From Ophiobolus disseminans (lineage: Eukaryota; Ascomycota; Dothideomycetes; Pleosporales; Phaeosphaeriaceae): DNA of 64,000 nt. How positions within the stretch are numbered: the stretch's first letter is position 1; each line of letters opens with the position of its first letter. The translations under genes were made by a program, and so were the position numbers. Below are positions 11,396-23,561 of the stretch, one piece after another. The notes beneath the pieces were generated by a model that searched no databases, had not been told where the DNA came from, and saw only the letters and a program-made list of their open reading frames with translations. The DNA is taken from the NCBI GenBank assembly GCA_010093685.1, contig MU006226.1, forward strand, positions 570,964 to 634,963. The letters run 5' to 3'.

Positions 11396-14022
11396 ATGGA
11401 TCCTCATAATCCTACAGTATACGCTCCATCCAGCAATAGCGCGCCCTCTATGATGTTACCCGAGCACGTGGACGGTTACATCGACCTTCCGACATTGGCT
11501 GATATCCACCATTTCCTCTGCCAGAGTAGTCTCGAGGAAGACCAAGCGCTGGCCGCCTGGATCAAAGCACGCTACCTATATGAACCCACTACTGAAGCAG
11601 GACGGGAAATTCGCTCGACGGAAGGCTTCTCTAAGCTTGATCGTGCTTACCGACGAGTCCGATCACTCACCAACAAGGCCCAGGACAAGTGGCCCTTCTT
11701 CGATCGCAACTGGAAGTCCATGTCCACCACCGCAGTTCGGAACAACGCACGTGGTGAATCCGCTCCTGGAGTCAGCCTGCCTGGCATGAATAGCGTGGTG
11801 CATGACTCGCCCATGACTAACGGGCATGATTCACGGCAAGGTGAGTCGACTTTGCGCAAACTGAAGGCGTACACCGGTGTACTGATATGTATTATAGCTC
11901 AAACCTCTTCTACACTGTCACCATTCGTTCCATTCGGGACTAAACAACCGAACAAGTATCAGCAAAAGTCGCATCCTCGCCAACAGGCTTTTTCGCTCCC
12001 GATACCTTACACGCCTATTCCTCTACCGCCCACCAAACAAGTACAGCTGGAAAGTCGCCTGGGCTCTGAGAAGCCATCCCTTACCCAAGAGCAACTGGAG
12101 CCAGATAAGTCACTGCAGCGGGAGCGCAGCTCCACACAAGACCTACCTAAATATGCAGGTAAGTTTGCAGTCTTCAATGCGCACGTCCATCCAGACATCA
12201 GATCCATATCTCGTAGTTTACCGTCACCTTGCCACATCCGAAATCGCTAACCAAGAAGCCCAAGATCTCTTTTCGCGCTCAGAGAGCCCGACCAGCGCTC
12301 GATTTGCGTCTGCTCAAGACCTAGATTCTGAGGCAGTGAAGGCGCCATGTGAAGAGCCTGCAGAGATGCCAATGAACGCCACAGATAATTCTGACGCACC
12401 TCAAAACGGCGGACCATCCCAGCTGAGTGCAGAGGATGTAGTGCAAGATGCTGGTGGCGGTAAGGTCCGTGGTCCAAATGGTCGCTACATGCCTAAAGAC
12501 GACACTGCGCGCGGCTCTCGCAAGTCGCGCCGATCGATAGGTGGCGCGAGGGCCAAAGCTTCCAGAAGATGTAAGCAAACACGCTCAGTCCGACCTCCAT
12601 TTGGATGAATCACTGCTAACAGCTCACAGCGAGGACTGCCACAGACATAGCGGCTCCACTAGATCAAGCTGAAACTACTTCGTCCACGCCTGCGAATGAT
12701 GAAGACGAGACTATGGTAGGTGTGCCATCAACTCCCGTCCAACTTGAGCAGAGTGAGATGGAGCAACATGATGGTATGTTTGAAAAATCTTTTATTCATG
12801 CATAATCGCTTGATCAAATGTCAAGATACGGACAGTAAGAACCATGCTAATTTGAGAAGGTTCCGAAGGCGAGAACGTACCTGCTGCGGAAGACGCCGCG
12901 CCTGCACCTGCCACCGAGATGGGCTTGTCTAGCGCTCGTTCCCTTGGTGAACCTTCTAGCGACCCACCCATTGATACGACTACGAACGGTATGTCGATCC
13001 AGCCGTCAATCCAACCAATATTCCTGGACTTGGATTCTCATCCACCTTCAGAAACTACACCTGCATACCTCACTCTTGCCGCCGAAGCTGAGGCCGTATC
13101 ATCAAACCTCGACAAGCTCCCTCCAAACGCATATCGAAAGAACAAACGCAAGAGTGAAGCCGCAGCTCATCAAGGACCGCCACGAAAGCGAGGGCGACCT
13201 CGCAAGGTGGACGTCGAGAAAAATGCCGAAAAAGCAGCCGAGAACAGCATAGCGAAAGAACCATCTACGACACTAGAAGATAACATTGTGGTGGAAGAAG
13301 AACCTCCTTCGATGGCAACTCGCCGAACGACGCGTCGGTCCGCTGCAGGAAACGTGAATCCGCCAACGCCCGCGAAGCCAGACACGCCGAAACCCACCCC
13401 CAACAAATTGCAACAGTTGGCCGAAGATGAAGATGAGACTATGGTTGACGTCGACGGTGAGGATGCAACTACTAGCCACAAGGCACCTTCACCTGCGCCT
13501 GCCCAGCCCGAAGAGCAACCCGTCCCCACATCTTCAACAAAAGCGGACCTTTCAACACCAAAGAAAGTATCACAAGACACCGACGCTGATCGATCGGCGC
13601 TCGGTCTGCGCAAGACAAGCTCTTCAAGAAAGCGATCCACACGCCAGCAACACATCGCAGAAGAACCAGCCAAGGGAATGAACACTTTACCAAACGGTAC
13701 CAGCAAGACTGCGCTCAGATCAACTATCGAGCCCACCAAAACTCTCACCAACGAACCTGCATCAGACGCATCAGCTGGAGCACAACTCGCCAACGGCACT
13801 TCGACCAATGCCGTCGCCACTCTTCCAAGCCCCACCAAAGTCGAATACCTCGCCCGCGTGCACACATCAACCGGCATCGTAGACATCCCGATGAGTCATG
13901 AGAACCTCAGCACCGAGGCCGAAGTCGTGCAGCGCTACGCGGAGTGGATGAAGACGCAGGGCACTATGGAGATCTCGTTTGAGACGTTCAAGTCTATCTT
14001 TTGCATTGCGAAGAAGCGTTAG
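11396..14022 (+). CDS. AT-hook-containing low-complexity protein
   Basis: Five exons: 11396-11840, 11898-12158, 12217-12570, 12630-12773, 12860-14022, giving 788 residues. The start is the ATG at 11396, which has a better context (ccaccATGG) than an in-frame ATG 45 bases upstream. The N-terminal 150 residues look folded (LPTLADIHHFLCQSS... and a basic helix LDRAYRRVRSLTNKAQDKWPFF, in two parts). The middle is Ser/Pro/Glu-rich. A single AT-hook core, KRGRPRK, near 13186-13210 suggests binding in the minor groove of AT-rich DNA, hence a chromatin or nuclear role. The last 60 residues are again ordered (EYLARVHTSTGIVDIP ... FETFKSIFCIAKKR). Intron 2 could alternatively end at 12201, also in frame. 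No named family recognised. Confidence 0.75.
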
Positions 14023-14029
14023 ATGTGGG

Positions 14030-14318
14030 GTGTGCAGTGGGGCGAGGGGGAGAGGGGGGAGAGGGGGGTTGGTTAGTTGCGAGATGTGAGATGTTATGTG
14101 GTGGTGGGTTTGGGGGTTAGATGTTGCCGGTGTGCTTCATTACGAGTATTAATGCGAATATCAAATCATTCTGTTCTGTATTGCTTTCTTTCATTCTTTC
14201 ATTCCATACCCCCCTCCCGCTCTCAATCTCCCACCATCTTCCCCTCTCTCCCATTCTCTTCACTTCAAACCCCCTCCCCTCATCCCGTTCCCCATTATCC
14301 CCATAGCCCTCCCCCCTC
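14030..14318. repeat. Purine-run and pyrimidine-rich low-complexity DNA
   Basis: G-runs (gagggggagaggggg-type) at about 14040-14070 are followed by a C/T-rich stretch at about 14200-14320. Both lie between two convergent coding regions and probably form their 3' UTRs. Confidence 0.7.
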
Positions 14319-14801
14319 TTAATTATACCTCCTATTCGTCTCCTTATCTTTCTTCATATAAGCCCTAGCGACCGCCAAACTATACGGCGCGACTCTTCCC
14401 CGCGGGCCCTCCGCCATGTTATGCGAGTAGCCATCATCGCGTCCTTCGTCTTCAAAGTGGCGCCCGTAGAACTGGTCCGAGCCGCCCATGCCGTGTGAGT
14501 AGAGGCGCTCGGGGCCTTGGCCGTTGTATTCGAGGCTGTTGGGGCGGCGGTTGCCGGTGAAGGGGATCCATGATGTGGGTATGGTGGGCTTGGGTCGGTG
14601 GGTTGGTGTTGTTTGGTGGTTTGGGTGTGGAATGGTAGTTGATTTTGTGGCTTGAGGTGTGTTGGGTGTTGTTGCGTAGGTGCTGGAATTTAGTTGTTGT
14701 TGTTGGATATGTGGATGTTGGAATATGTGGATGAGTGTGAGTGTGAGTGTGAGTATGAGTATGAGTATGAGGATTGAGAGAAGCGTATCGAGGAAAGAAC
14801 T
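14319..14801 (-). CDS. Unrecognised open frame without an early ATG (C-terminal exon?)
   Basis: Reading the minus strand, 161 codons are open from just after a TAA at 14802-14804 to the stop at 14319-14321. The only ATGs lie in the last third. The last 75 codons look truly coding: mixed composition with RRPNSLEYNGQGPERLYSHG, GGSDQFYGRHFEDEGRDDG and AVARAYMKKDKETNRRYN. The middle is Thr/Pro/Gln-rich. The first third is a (CTCATA)n(CTCACA)n array that would read as a hydrophobic Leu/Ile/Thr segment. The true start is therefore likely an upstream exon that I cannot place, or a splice acceptor such as ttccag near 14683. Function unknown. Confidence 0.5.
   Translation of the reverse strand, partial: SSFLDTLLSILILILILTLTLTLIHIFQHPHIQQQQLNSSTYATTPNTPQATKSTTIPHPNHQTTPTHRPKPTIPTSWIPFTGNRRPNSLEYNGQGPERLYSHGMGGSDQFYGRHFEDEGRDDGYSHNMAEGPRGRVAPYSLAVARAYMKKDKETNRRYN
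14732..14775. repeat. Six-base tandem repeat (GTGAGT/ATGAGT)
   Basis: The plus strand reads as repeats of gtgagt changing into atgagt. It overlaps the 5' part of the open frame on the minus strand, where it would encode alternating Leu-Thr and Leu-Ile. Confidence 0.85.
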
Positions 14802-14819
14802 TTATACTCTACAATCTAT

Positions 14820-16901
14820 GTGATAGCCGCGAGATATCTAGTCTAAGGGTATATTCCATCTTGTGGGTGCGTTTGAGGTAGCTTGATTGATGTATATATG
14901 GCTACATTCAGTCATGTAGGCGTGTTTGAGGTGTCATGGTAGAATAAGTATGGCTGGATTTATTCACTTTAAGGTCAATGTATCGTGGCTACGTTGTCGG
15001 GTTCTCACTCAGAACTTTGAATGCTTTAAGAATGTACTGGGATAACAGAATGTTGGAGAAGACGCGGAAATAGATGTCCCGTTCTTAGCTACCAACAGAA
15101 ATATATACTCATGCTACTCTATGCCTGTTTGTTAGACTCGAGCTTCGTGATGTTCAATGTGATTACTTTCTTGTGGTACATTGGCTATGTTACAAAACTT
15201 TGGGGTATTTCCGTACAGTTTACTGTCATCAACATCTCTCGGACCTCTCCGTTCGCTTGGTGTAAGTCAATAATAAGATCAATGGTGCAAGTGCTAAGAA
15301 TTTCCAACCGCCATCGAGACCGACATCGGAGCACCACACCTAATCTCGCACTCCATACTAATAATGTACTTACACAGTGCCCAACCACCCTCGACGCTAT
15401 CTAGGACGTCATTTAGAGATTGTGAATAAAGTCTGCACACAATACACGTTCGCATCCCATAGCCGAGCTTGATTCGTGGGACTATAATCCCGTGGCGGAG
15501 GCACAGCAACACCCTTTCTTCCCAATACATCAAGGGAGGTCAAATCAAGCTCATCGTTCGTATGCAAGGGGCGGAAGTGTGGAGGCTGAAGCATGCCGTG
15601 TGGAGGCTGAAGCATGCCGTGTGCTTCAGATGGTCGTGGGTGTTTTGGGGTATAAGGGTCGAGGTATCTGCTGTTTTGTATGTTATTTTGGCTTGCATCG
15701 AAATGTCAAACGCACATTTGTAAGTTATACGTTGTACTTTGCTGCTCTGAGGCGCTTCAGTTCTAACACTCAATAGACTTGTCAGCGGAAATGGCTACTA
15801 GAATGCATCCACTGCTCGACACCATTTTGCAACCACCTGGGCATGCCTCGACTCTTCATCACGTCAGCACGACCATACACCTAGCAGTAAAGTTCACGCC
15901 ACGAAGCAACCGGACCACGCCTCGTATCGCGGCCGCACCACGGAGCCTTGCCGACGCCATGGCTGAGCTTGTGTAAGGTCCTCACCGTCCTGCAACCTCC
16001 ACGCTGTCACTGCAGCTACGTACTCGCCTTGACTTGTATGCAGGAGGTCGAGGAATCTCGTGTTTGCATGGATGGTCTGTAGAAGTCGCTGCGCGCTTCG
16101 AGTTAGCCGAGGACTTGCTCCTTTTGGGCTGCATAAACATGTTTACCCGGAGATTGCTTGTCACCCACATGCCGGGTCATCGGGAAGATGCCACGCATCG
16201 CAAGGACATGCTTCTTGGGCGATATGCACAGTTGTGAGAGTCGATGCCCCTCGTCGCGCAGGGGCTGCGACTGCGACGGCTCATCCCACATCTACGGCCC
16301 AGCCGAACCGTCACAACACCATACTATAAAGTGTACAGAAAGATACATAGCGAAACGCCACGCATTTCAATAGCGTCGACCTTCTCTTTAACATGTAGCG
16401 TGGCGCGCAAACCGTGACGGAAACGCAACCAGTCCGCCCTCCGCACCAATAACCGCCTCCGGGAATGCTCGAGCCGTACCGACTGGCAAGGAAGCCCATC
16501 GCTTGCGGTATCAACCCGCCCGCTAAGGCTGCAGGTTGGTGAAGCCGCAGCATCAGTTTCGCCGCGGCCATCAGGTTCGTGGCGGTCCAGACGAGCGCCA
16601 TCGAGGCTGGCGTTTTCGTACCGAAAGACCAAAACATGCGCTCGCGTACGAAGCATCCCGCGCGCGGCGCACGTTCGCTGCTTGTGGAGCCTCCGTCCCG
16701 TTGATGGGCAGAGGGTTATTTAATGGGGTTTTGCCGGTAATTAGATTGGGGTTGCGCGATTGTTCGTTTCGTTCTCCAACCCACGTTCCTGGGCCCCTTT
16801 GTTACGCGCCTTCTGCACATCACGAACTGGCTTCCCTGGTCTCTGGGAACTCTGCAGTCCTTCCGCGCGTCTAAACTTCAACGTTTGGGATTGTCGGAAA
16901 G
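14820..16901. other. Intergenic tract with one short tandem duplication
   Basis: Two kilobases with no gene I can support. Short frames around 15100-16650 lack motifs, and several overlap on both strands. The tract contains a 21-base direct duplication at 15577-15618. The last few hundred bases serve as promoter for the carboxylesterase gene. Confidence 0.5.
15577..15618. repeat. Perfect 21-base tandem duplication
   Basis: The unit gtgtggaggctgaagcatgc plus one base occurs twice back to back and is followed by a partial third (gtgtgcttcag). It sits in a region with no supported gene. Confidence 0.9.
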
Positions 16902-18789
16902 ATGAGGGTTATTGGAAATGCTATTGCGAGCGCGCTCCTTGCGGGGGTCAGCCTCGCCGAGCCTATCCCGCAGCTCGCGGCGAGGGACACACCTACAGTC
17001 GATCTGGGCTATTCGGTGTACAGTGGAACTTTTGATGCGGTTAACAATATCAACGCCTTCAAGGGGTATGACTCTCCGGATACCATTTCAATTGAGATGA
17101 TAGCTAAGACATCGCAGAATCCGATATGCTGCGCCGCCAGTTGGAAAGCTCAGATGGGCTGCTCCTCAATCGCCAGCAAAGAACCGGACGGCAACCATTG
17201 CCGCAACCAGCAATCCACCATTTTGCCCGCAAACCGGAGCTGGAGCGGCGACACCTCCTGCGTATGGATTTGTGTCTGCAATCGGGAATGAGGACTGTCT
17301 TTTCTTGAACGTGTATGCGCCTGCAAATGCGAAGAACTTGCCTGTATTCTTCTGGATCCGTGAGTAATTCAGCTTCCCAAACGAGTACCTCAGCTAATAG
17401 TCTACAGACGGTGGAGGCCACAATCTTTTCAGCATTACCGGCCTTGATCCTACAGAGATCATGAAGCAGAACAACAACGGCTTCGTGAGCGTAATCATTC
17501 AGTACCGCCTCGGAGCTTTCGGATTTCTCGGAGGTAAAGACGTCAAAGACGATGGCGTACTCAATGCTGGTTTGCTCGACCAGAACTTCGCCCTGAAATG
17601 GGTGCAAGCCAACGTTGGCAAATTTGGCGGTGACCCCAACAAAGTCACCATCGCTGGAGAAAGCTCTGGCGGCGCTTCCGTTCTCTACCAGGCTATGGCT
17701 TATGGCGGAAAGCAAAAGGAGAACCTCTTCAACAACGTCATCACAGCCAGCCCATGGTTCCCAGAACAATACAAGTACGACGACGACATCATCGAGAAGC
17801 GATACAACGCCTTCGCCTCAGCAGCCGGATGCTCCAAGTCCAAAGACACCCTCTCCTGCCTGCGCACCCAAAACTCCACAACCGTCCAACTCGCGAGCCA
17901 AAAAGTCAGCGAAGCCAGCGCCTTCGGGTCCTTCGCCTTCCTCCCCGTCACAGACGGCACATTCATCAAAGAGCGCGCAAGCAAGCAACTCCTCTCCGGC
18001 GCCGTAAAAGGCAAACGCGTCCTATCCGGCAACATGGCCAACGAAGGCGTCCCGCTCGCCGACCCCAGCACACGCTCCCTTGCCGATTTCCGCTCGTACA
18101 TCTCTACCACCTTCCCCCTCTTCAGCGCCGCCGACCGCGCCGCGCTCGAGAAAACATACGCCTACCCAGGCGACACACAAGCCGTCAATCCCTCCGCGCC
18201 ACGCTTCTCGACTAACGGCGTAACGGGGCCTACAGCGCTCAACCAGAGCGAATTCGGCACCGGCAACCAACAACGCGTCTTCAACGTCTTCGCCGAGTAC
18301 GCGTTCGATTGCCCATCCTACTGGGCCGCTGGCGCATTTGACCAGGGCTGGAAGTACCAGTTCAGCGCGCCCCCGAGTTACCACGGGTATGATTTGCAGG
18401 CACTGTGGTCTGGTACGCCGACGCCGGGCGCGAGCTTTAAGCGCGCGTTTCGCAAGATTTGGGGTAATTTTATAATCTCGAATAGTCCGGTTATTAACGT
18501 GGAGGATGCGAAAGGCGGCGTGGCGAATAGCAGTGTGCCCGCGGCGGAGGGGTATGGAGGCGGGATTAAGTGGCCCCAGTGGGATGAGAAGAGGCCGGTG
18601 CTGCTGAATTTGAATGCTACGGGTGGAGTCCCGACGGCGGTGGTTGCGACGGAGTATTTGGCGTATAATGTGTATAGCGATCCGGGGGTGAGTAACGTCA
18701 TCAGCCTCGCGGACGCGGATAAGTGGGAAGGCGGACGGGGCAAACGATGTGAGTTCTGGGAGGATGTTGCGGCGAAAGTGCCGTATTAG
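16902..18789 (+). CDS. Secreted type B carboxylesterase/lipase
   Basis: Three exons, 16902-17065, 17118-17359 and 17408-18789, encoding 595 residues. This is an alpha/beta-hydrolase that cleaves carboxylic esters outside the cell. It has a signal peptide (about residues 1-19, ending ...GVSLAEP). Conserved blocks are IRYAAPPVGKLRW, EDCLFLNVYAP, the oxyanion-hole motif HGGG (its His codon is split by intron 2), YRLGAFGF, and the nucleophile elbow GESSGG near 17650. The length is typical of the family. Both introns keep phase: without removing intron 1 the frame runs into a stop near 17291. The true substrate (lipid, cholinester-like, feruloyl or xenobiotic ester) cannot be told. Confidence 0.93.
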
Positions 18790-19550
18790 GTGGAGTGTTT
18801 CGAGATGATTGGGAGGATGAGGTTATGGGATATATGTGTACTGTAGTAGTCAGTTGTAATGTATACTGTGTATTTTTGTGCGTACGTAAGGTTGGATTTT
18901 GTGGCTATTGGGACACTCATGCTCTGCGCTCCTTCCAAGCTATACGACCCTACTCAGCGCGCATGATACTTGATATTGATACTACACAACTCTCTCGTAC
19001 CCATGCCCCCACACGTCTTCCCACACAACCCTTCCTACCTTATCCAGCCTACTATATCCCCTCCATGCATAACACACCCAGAACCGACACCCTCGCTTAC
19101 CCCTATCCCAACCACATCCCTAACCATCCCGACAAATGAGCCCATCCTCGCACCACGTCGCGCATGCGTAGCGGTTAAACCGGAGTGCGTGTGTGGTACG
19201 AAGGATGTAGTTGGTGGTACGTTTCAAGGAATCGCCTGGTGAAGAGCACGCAACGCGAGATATTCGTGCTTTGGAATTTTGTAGTGCTGTGGTATGGTGG
19301 AAGGAGATATGCTACATGATCGCCAGGGATATCGAATAGGAAACAAAAGGCTCGACTCGAGCGTACAATGTGTCCATGGCGTCAAGCACAAAGATGCACA
19401 GAACTCGTGCCGACAAGGGATGTACCCGTGAACAGGAAAACCCCATAACGTTAATCGCCGGATGCGCCATGCGTTCGTAACGTCGTAAAGTGCGATAGAT
19501 TCAGGCTGCTCAAACCGTCGCCATTCAATCCAAAATCGCATTCTCGGTCC
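18790..19550. other. Convergent intergenic spacer
   Basis: No gene seen. It lies between two 3' ends and contains a C/T-rich stretch around 19000-19120. Confidence 0.6.
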
Positions 19551-20839
19551 TCACCTCCGAACATTCCACGTCGTCTTCTTCATGCCCGGCTTCAACTGCA
19601 CCTCCTCCGCCGAACTACTCGCCTCCCCATCCAAGTTCACCCGCTCAACCGTCGTCCAAATGCGCGGATCCGGCTTCTGACTCTCCATACTCTCTAAGCG
19701 ATGAAAATCCCCCGCATCCACAGCCTCATTGTCCAGCACCGTCCGCGCCACGCTCTCATTGCGCGACTTGTCTACCGTCGTGATGCCGAGCGCGTGTATG
19801 AACCGCGTGCGGCGCGACGCAGCGGAGCCGATTGTGGGCGTGGCGTTGGAGTTGTGCGTCTTGAGGAAACCGTCGTTCATGCGATTTGTGGCGCGCCGCT
19901 TGCGCAGCATGTGCCAGATGATGGGCAGGTTGGTGCAGAGGATCCCGCCGAGGGGCTCGAAGACCGAGTAGGCGCCGAGGGGCACGTAGTACCATGTGAA
20001 GTCTGCGCTGCCGCGGCCGAGGACGACGGTGAGGCGGATCGAGGATACGACGCAGGTGCTGTGGTTGGTGGAGTTAGTGGCGGTTTAGAGTATGGCACAA
20101 TGGCTGGGACTCACGCGAGGCCGATGCAGAAGATGAGGCTGAGGAGTAGCTTCTTCTTGGTTTGGAGTTGCAGGTGCCATATCATCGGGACTGGCATCAG
20201 GAAGATCCAGATGTCGGTGATCAGGTTCGAGATGTTGGTGAAGTAGGTGAACGTCACCATGGTGAGACATTCGCCCGTCACATTGGCATCCCAGTATGCA
20301 TTGAGGGGCCGGCAGGCCAGGAACAATGTGACTGTTATGCCGATGCCCCATGCGACAATGAAGGCGGCGGTCGCAAGGACGACTCTGCGGAAGACGGGAT
20401 GGACGAAGACGCGGTAGTAGAAGGCGAGGATGCCGAGCTTGACGGACACGAGGGCGAGGTCGTAAAAATGACTGAAGATGTAGTCGCCTTTTCGCACCAT
20501 CATCTGGTCATATCCAGACACGACGATGACGTGCCGTCCCATCCCATGTGGAGGGCCTGCTGCTGTTAGCCATGGCGTGGTATCGATAAGGCGTCGAATC
20601 CTACCATAGCCGAGGCCACTTGCGCATTGTCCGATCAGACATATTGTCGCAAACACAATGAGATAGTCGTCGAGCGTGATTCCATTCCGTCCGAGTCGCT
20701 TTGCCCACAGTCGCAGCGCGGTGCTGATGGTCGCAGCCACAATCGGCACTGTGTAGACCCAGTGGATCTCGTCTACTCTCGAGTCATGCTTATGCGCTTC
20801 CAGGTAGGCAAGCTCTTCTGGAGAGAACGGTGACCCCAT
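19551..20839 (-). CDS. SAT4/PTH11-type rhodopsin-fold integral membrane protein
   Basis: Three exons on the minus strand, 20839-20605, 20556-20115 and 20058-19551, encoding 394 residues. It has the seven-helix layout of the large fungal rhodopsin-domain family (SAT4 type): residues R-LGRNGITLDDY after helix 2, GMGRHV in the extracellular loop, FYDLALVSVKLGILAFYYRVF, CRPLNAYWD, TDIWIFLMPVPMIWHLQLQ, and a tail of about 100 polar residues in the cytosol. There is no CFEM domain at the N terminus, so this is the CFEM-less class. Family members include PTH11-like receptors, but most have no known ligand. Expected at the plasma membrane. Confidence 0.88.
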
Positions 20840-21991
20840 CTCTCATGCTGCGGTCGATACGTCGGTGGCAGGAGTGGAGCCACGCAGTGGCGCGACGAAG
20901 GATGCGAGGCTGAAGTGCGGTGGAGTGGAGCCTTTCACATCACTCCCGACGCGGGGACAGCTGCTTAGTAGGCAAAAGGGAGACTTGAATTCGGTGACAG
21001 CTGAGACAATCGTGCAGTGTATCGTACCAGCGTGTGCCGTGCTTCGGACACGGATGGAACTACAGCCAACGTGAGGCCAGGGACAGCGCGGGTGGGCCTC
21101 GACTCCGGCTTCCAGACACGCCGAGCAGATGGTTGCCAGCCCGCTCAGCTAAAGACGTCGAGGAGCGATGATGTCCTGCAAGGTCCACCCTGGCGCACGC
21201 TATTTAGCCTATCTCGGACTGTATGCCAGATTGAGTGCCTGTCCCACCACACCATCAACCGCTGAACCCGACCTGTCCCAAGTCCAAGGGAACCGCGTGA
21301 ATCTGTGGGATTTGTGTACCTTGAGATAACTCCAGAAGCCAGTGAAGTCTAGCCTGGGTCTGCAGGGCATGCAGGTGGACGCTTCCAGGTCAAGGCCCTG
21401 CTCTCCAAGTGCTCCCACAGCTTCAGCCGTCACACTATCATCGTCCGACCGATGTCGTGGCGTCTTTAGCTTCTTCATGCGCCGGCGGTGACATTTCTGC
21501 CCTGGAGAAAGGACCGAATTTGGGATGCGATGCAACACCATCAGACGTGAAGATGAAGTTGAAATCTTGGGTTTGATGGGTCAAGGATCAATGATTGCCA
21601 GATCGTCCCCTTCGTTTGGAAACCGCCTTGTAGGATCAGAAGTCGGTCCGAGCCGAGCGATGCAGGTGCGCGGCACAACTCCTGGCTGCAGCCACCAACA
21701 CCGAACATTTGACGGAGACATGACTCGTCAATGAAATGGGTTTGCGATGCTTGAAGGAGACTGCTGGTGTGGACGAAGGTAGTGGTACCGGTTGTGTTTA
21801 TGTTTGACGCGAATGGCCTTGCCCTTCGCTCTTCGGGTGGCACGCGTGCCCGATGTTGGTACGGTACCGGAAGCCGCCATCGACGCCGTGCTACCACCAA
21901 CACTTCACATCACGAAAACGTATGATTTCGGATTTCGCACTCTCATTCAGTGCATTGTGTAGCAAATCTGCTCAGCTAATATATGAGTACT
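20840..21991. other. Intergenic spacer
   Basis: The spacer holds the promoter of the rhodopsin-fold gene (reading left) and the 3' region of the dioxygenase gene. The short frames on both strands show no motifs. Confidence 0.55.
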
Positions 21992-23046
21992 TCACACACC
22001 ATCATCGAAGCGATAGTTGTGATCCCACCGCTTATCCCATGACTTGCTCGAGTCGACGAATCTCAGATCAGTGCCCACTCGAATGATGTTACCAGGGTCA
22101 TAATTCATGGTGGAAGCATGGATAGTGTATGGAGTGTGCAAGACAACGTCGCCGGCTTCATAGGTCGTTGCCAGCCATCGCCTTCCAAATGTCTGTGAGT
22201 ACTCGCGCGGGCCATCGGCAAGGAGGCCTGTGGACATCATGTTCTGGTTGAAGGCGTTCTTGGTCTCTTCATCTGTGAGCCCACTCTCTGCGGCCTTTCG
22301 ATTAAAGTCTGCTTCCACTTGTCGTCCCAGGGTGTGGCCTAATCCAAGCGTTAGAGGAAGAAGCTGCCCGCGTGGTGTTTGAGCTTACCGTTCTCGAGGT
22401 AAATCAAGCCGCCGCCAGTCAAGCCAATGTCGCCCATGGGAATCCATGCTGTGACCGCTGTATCTTCTCCATGGCGTAGGAAAATCTGATCATAGTGGAC
22501 ACCAATGGCCTTATTCCCTGGAGTATTGTTTCGAAGCAGACTTCTGCGAACCGGTAACGTATCACCGCCCCAGCCAGTAAATCGAGCCACGAAATCCTTC
22601 AGCATTGGATGTTTGCAGAACTTCTCCTTGTACCAATCCGCATAATGCGCCTCAAGCGCCAGTTCCACAAATCTTTCCGCCGTCTCTGCTCCAGGCTTTC
22701 CATTACCGCCTACAGCACCTGCCCCAATGCCCGGGAAATCGGATGCATCCTTTGTTGAATCGAAGATTCCCTCTACTGGTTGACTTCCAGGTTGGAGCAC
22801 TCCGCTCGGGCTGAGCAACTTGAAATACTCCGCCCGCGCCTCCAAAACATCCTCCTTTGGTAGCAAGCCTTTTAAGAAGACATATCCGTCCTCGTTGTAT
22901 CTGCGCCGCAGTTCATCCATTGGCATATCCGGAAACGACTCCTTCAGCTCTGCAACTTGATCGGGCCGAAGCAGACCATCGTTAACGAAAAGTTTTTCGC
23001 CGTTCAGACTCGGCACTTCTTGACCTGTAGATAGGGCGTGAGGCAT
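21992..23046 (-). CDS. Phytanoyl-CoA dioxygenase (PhyH)-like Fe(II)/2-oxoglutarate oxygenase
   Basis: Two exons on the minus strand, 23046-22389 and 22338-21992, encoding 334 residues. Non-haem iron oxygenases of this fold hydroxylate lipids or secondary metabolites using 2-oxoglutarate and O2. The iron-binding residues are visible: HxD in GVHYDQIFLR (exon 1), the distal His in HTPYTIHAS (exon 2), and a co-substrate Arg in IIRVGTDLRF. The N terminus has the family pattern YNEDGYVFLKGLLPKEDVLEAR. The 50-base intron falls inside the Gly of LENGHTLG. No other biosynthetic genes sit beside it, so the substrate is unknown. Confidence 0.9.
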
Positions 23047-23561
23047 CTTGAATCAGGACACCCAGGTAGGGCTGTGATGACTGCGAGGTTGGCGCACGAG
23101 TTGGGGAGGATCACAACCATTCGAAAGAAGACCACCAAAGTAATACCTCTGAACCTTACACCTCCATATTCCAGCACGGATGCAATACAAGTCGATTCAC
23201 AATTCACGAACGGTATAATCGGCAGGCGACATTCTCCTCTTCCGGGATGCCAGCGTCGCCACGACATGTGGGGAACATTGAAGCGGGGTCAGGCCCACTC
23301 AAGCTGCAAGCTCTTTACATTCGTTGGCAGCACGGCAAAGACAGCGCTGTTACTAAATGTCAGTCATTAATTGGACGAGTTGCGATCCTTGCGGAGAAAG
23401 TTGCTAGTCTAGGATGCTGTTCGCACGTGGTTGGTGTTGACGCCCATTCTTTCGTTCGCGCACGCAAATTCGTCCGCGAACCTACTGCATGCTACGTTGA
23501 GGGCAATTCATACCGACGGCACTCGTTTTCCACCACGCCTTCGATCCAACAGCCGTAACAA
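23047..23561. other. Divergent promoter region
   Basis: About 515 bases lie between the divergently transcribed dioxygenase and Zn2Cys6 factor genes. No coding signal. The arrangement makes local control of the oxygenase by the factor possible, but nothing in the sequence proves it. Confidence 0.55.

Noticed and set aside
13170..13886. Minus-strand frame of 238 codons within the AT-hook gene
   Set aside because: It is the antisense shadow of a Thr/Pro/Lys-rich exon with good splice support on the plus strand.
16311..16656. Two overlapping minus-strand frames of about 110 codons
   Set aside because: One could suggest a small Ala-rich protein, but the other frame is equally open and neither has motifs; GC-rich DNA gives long chance frames.
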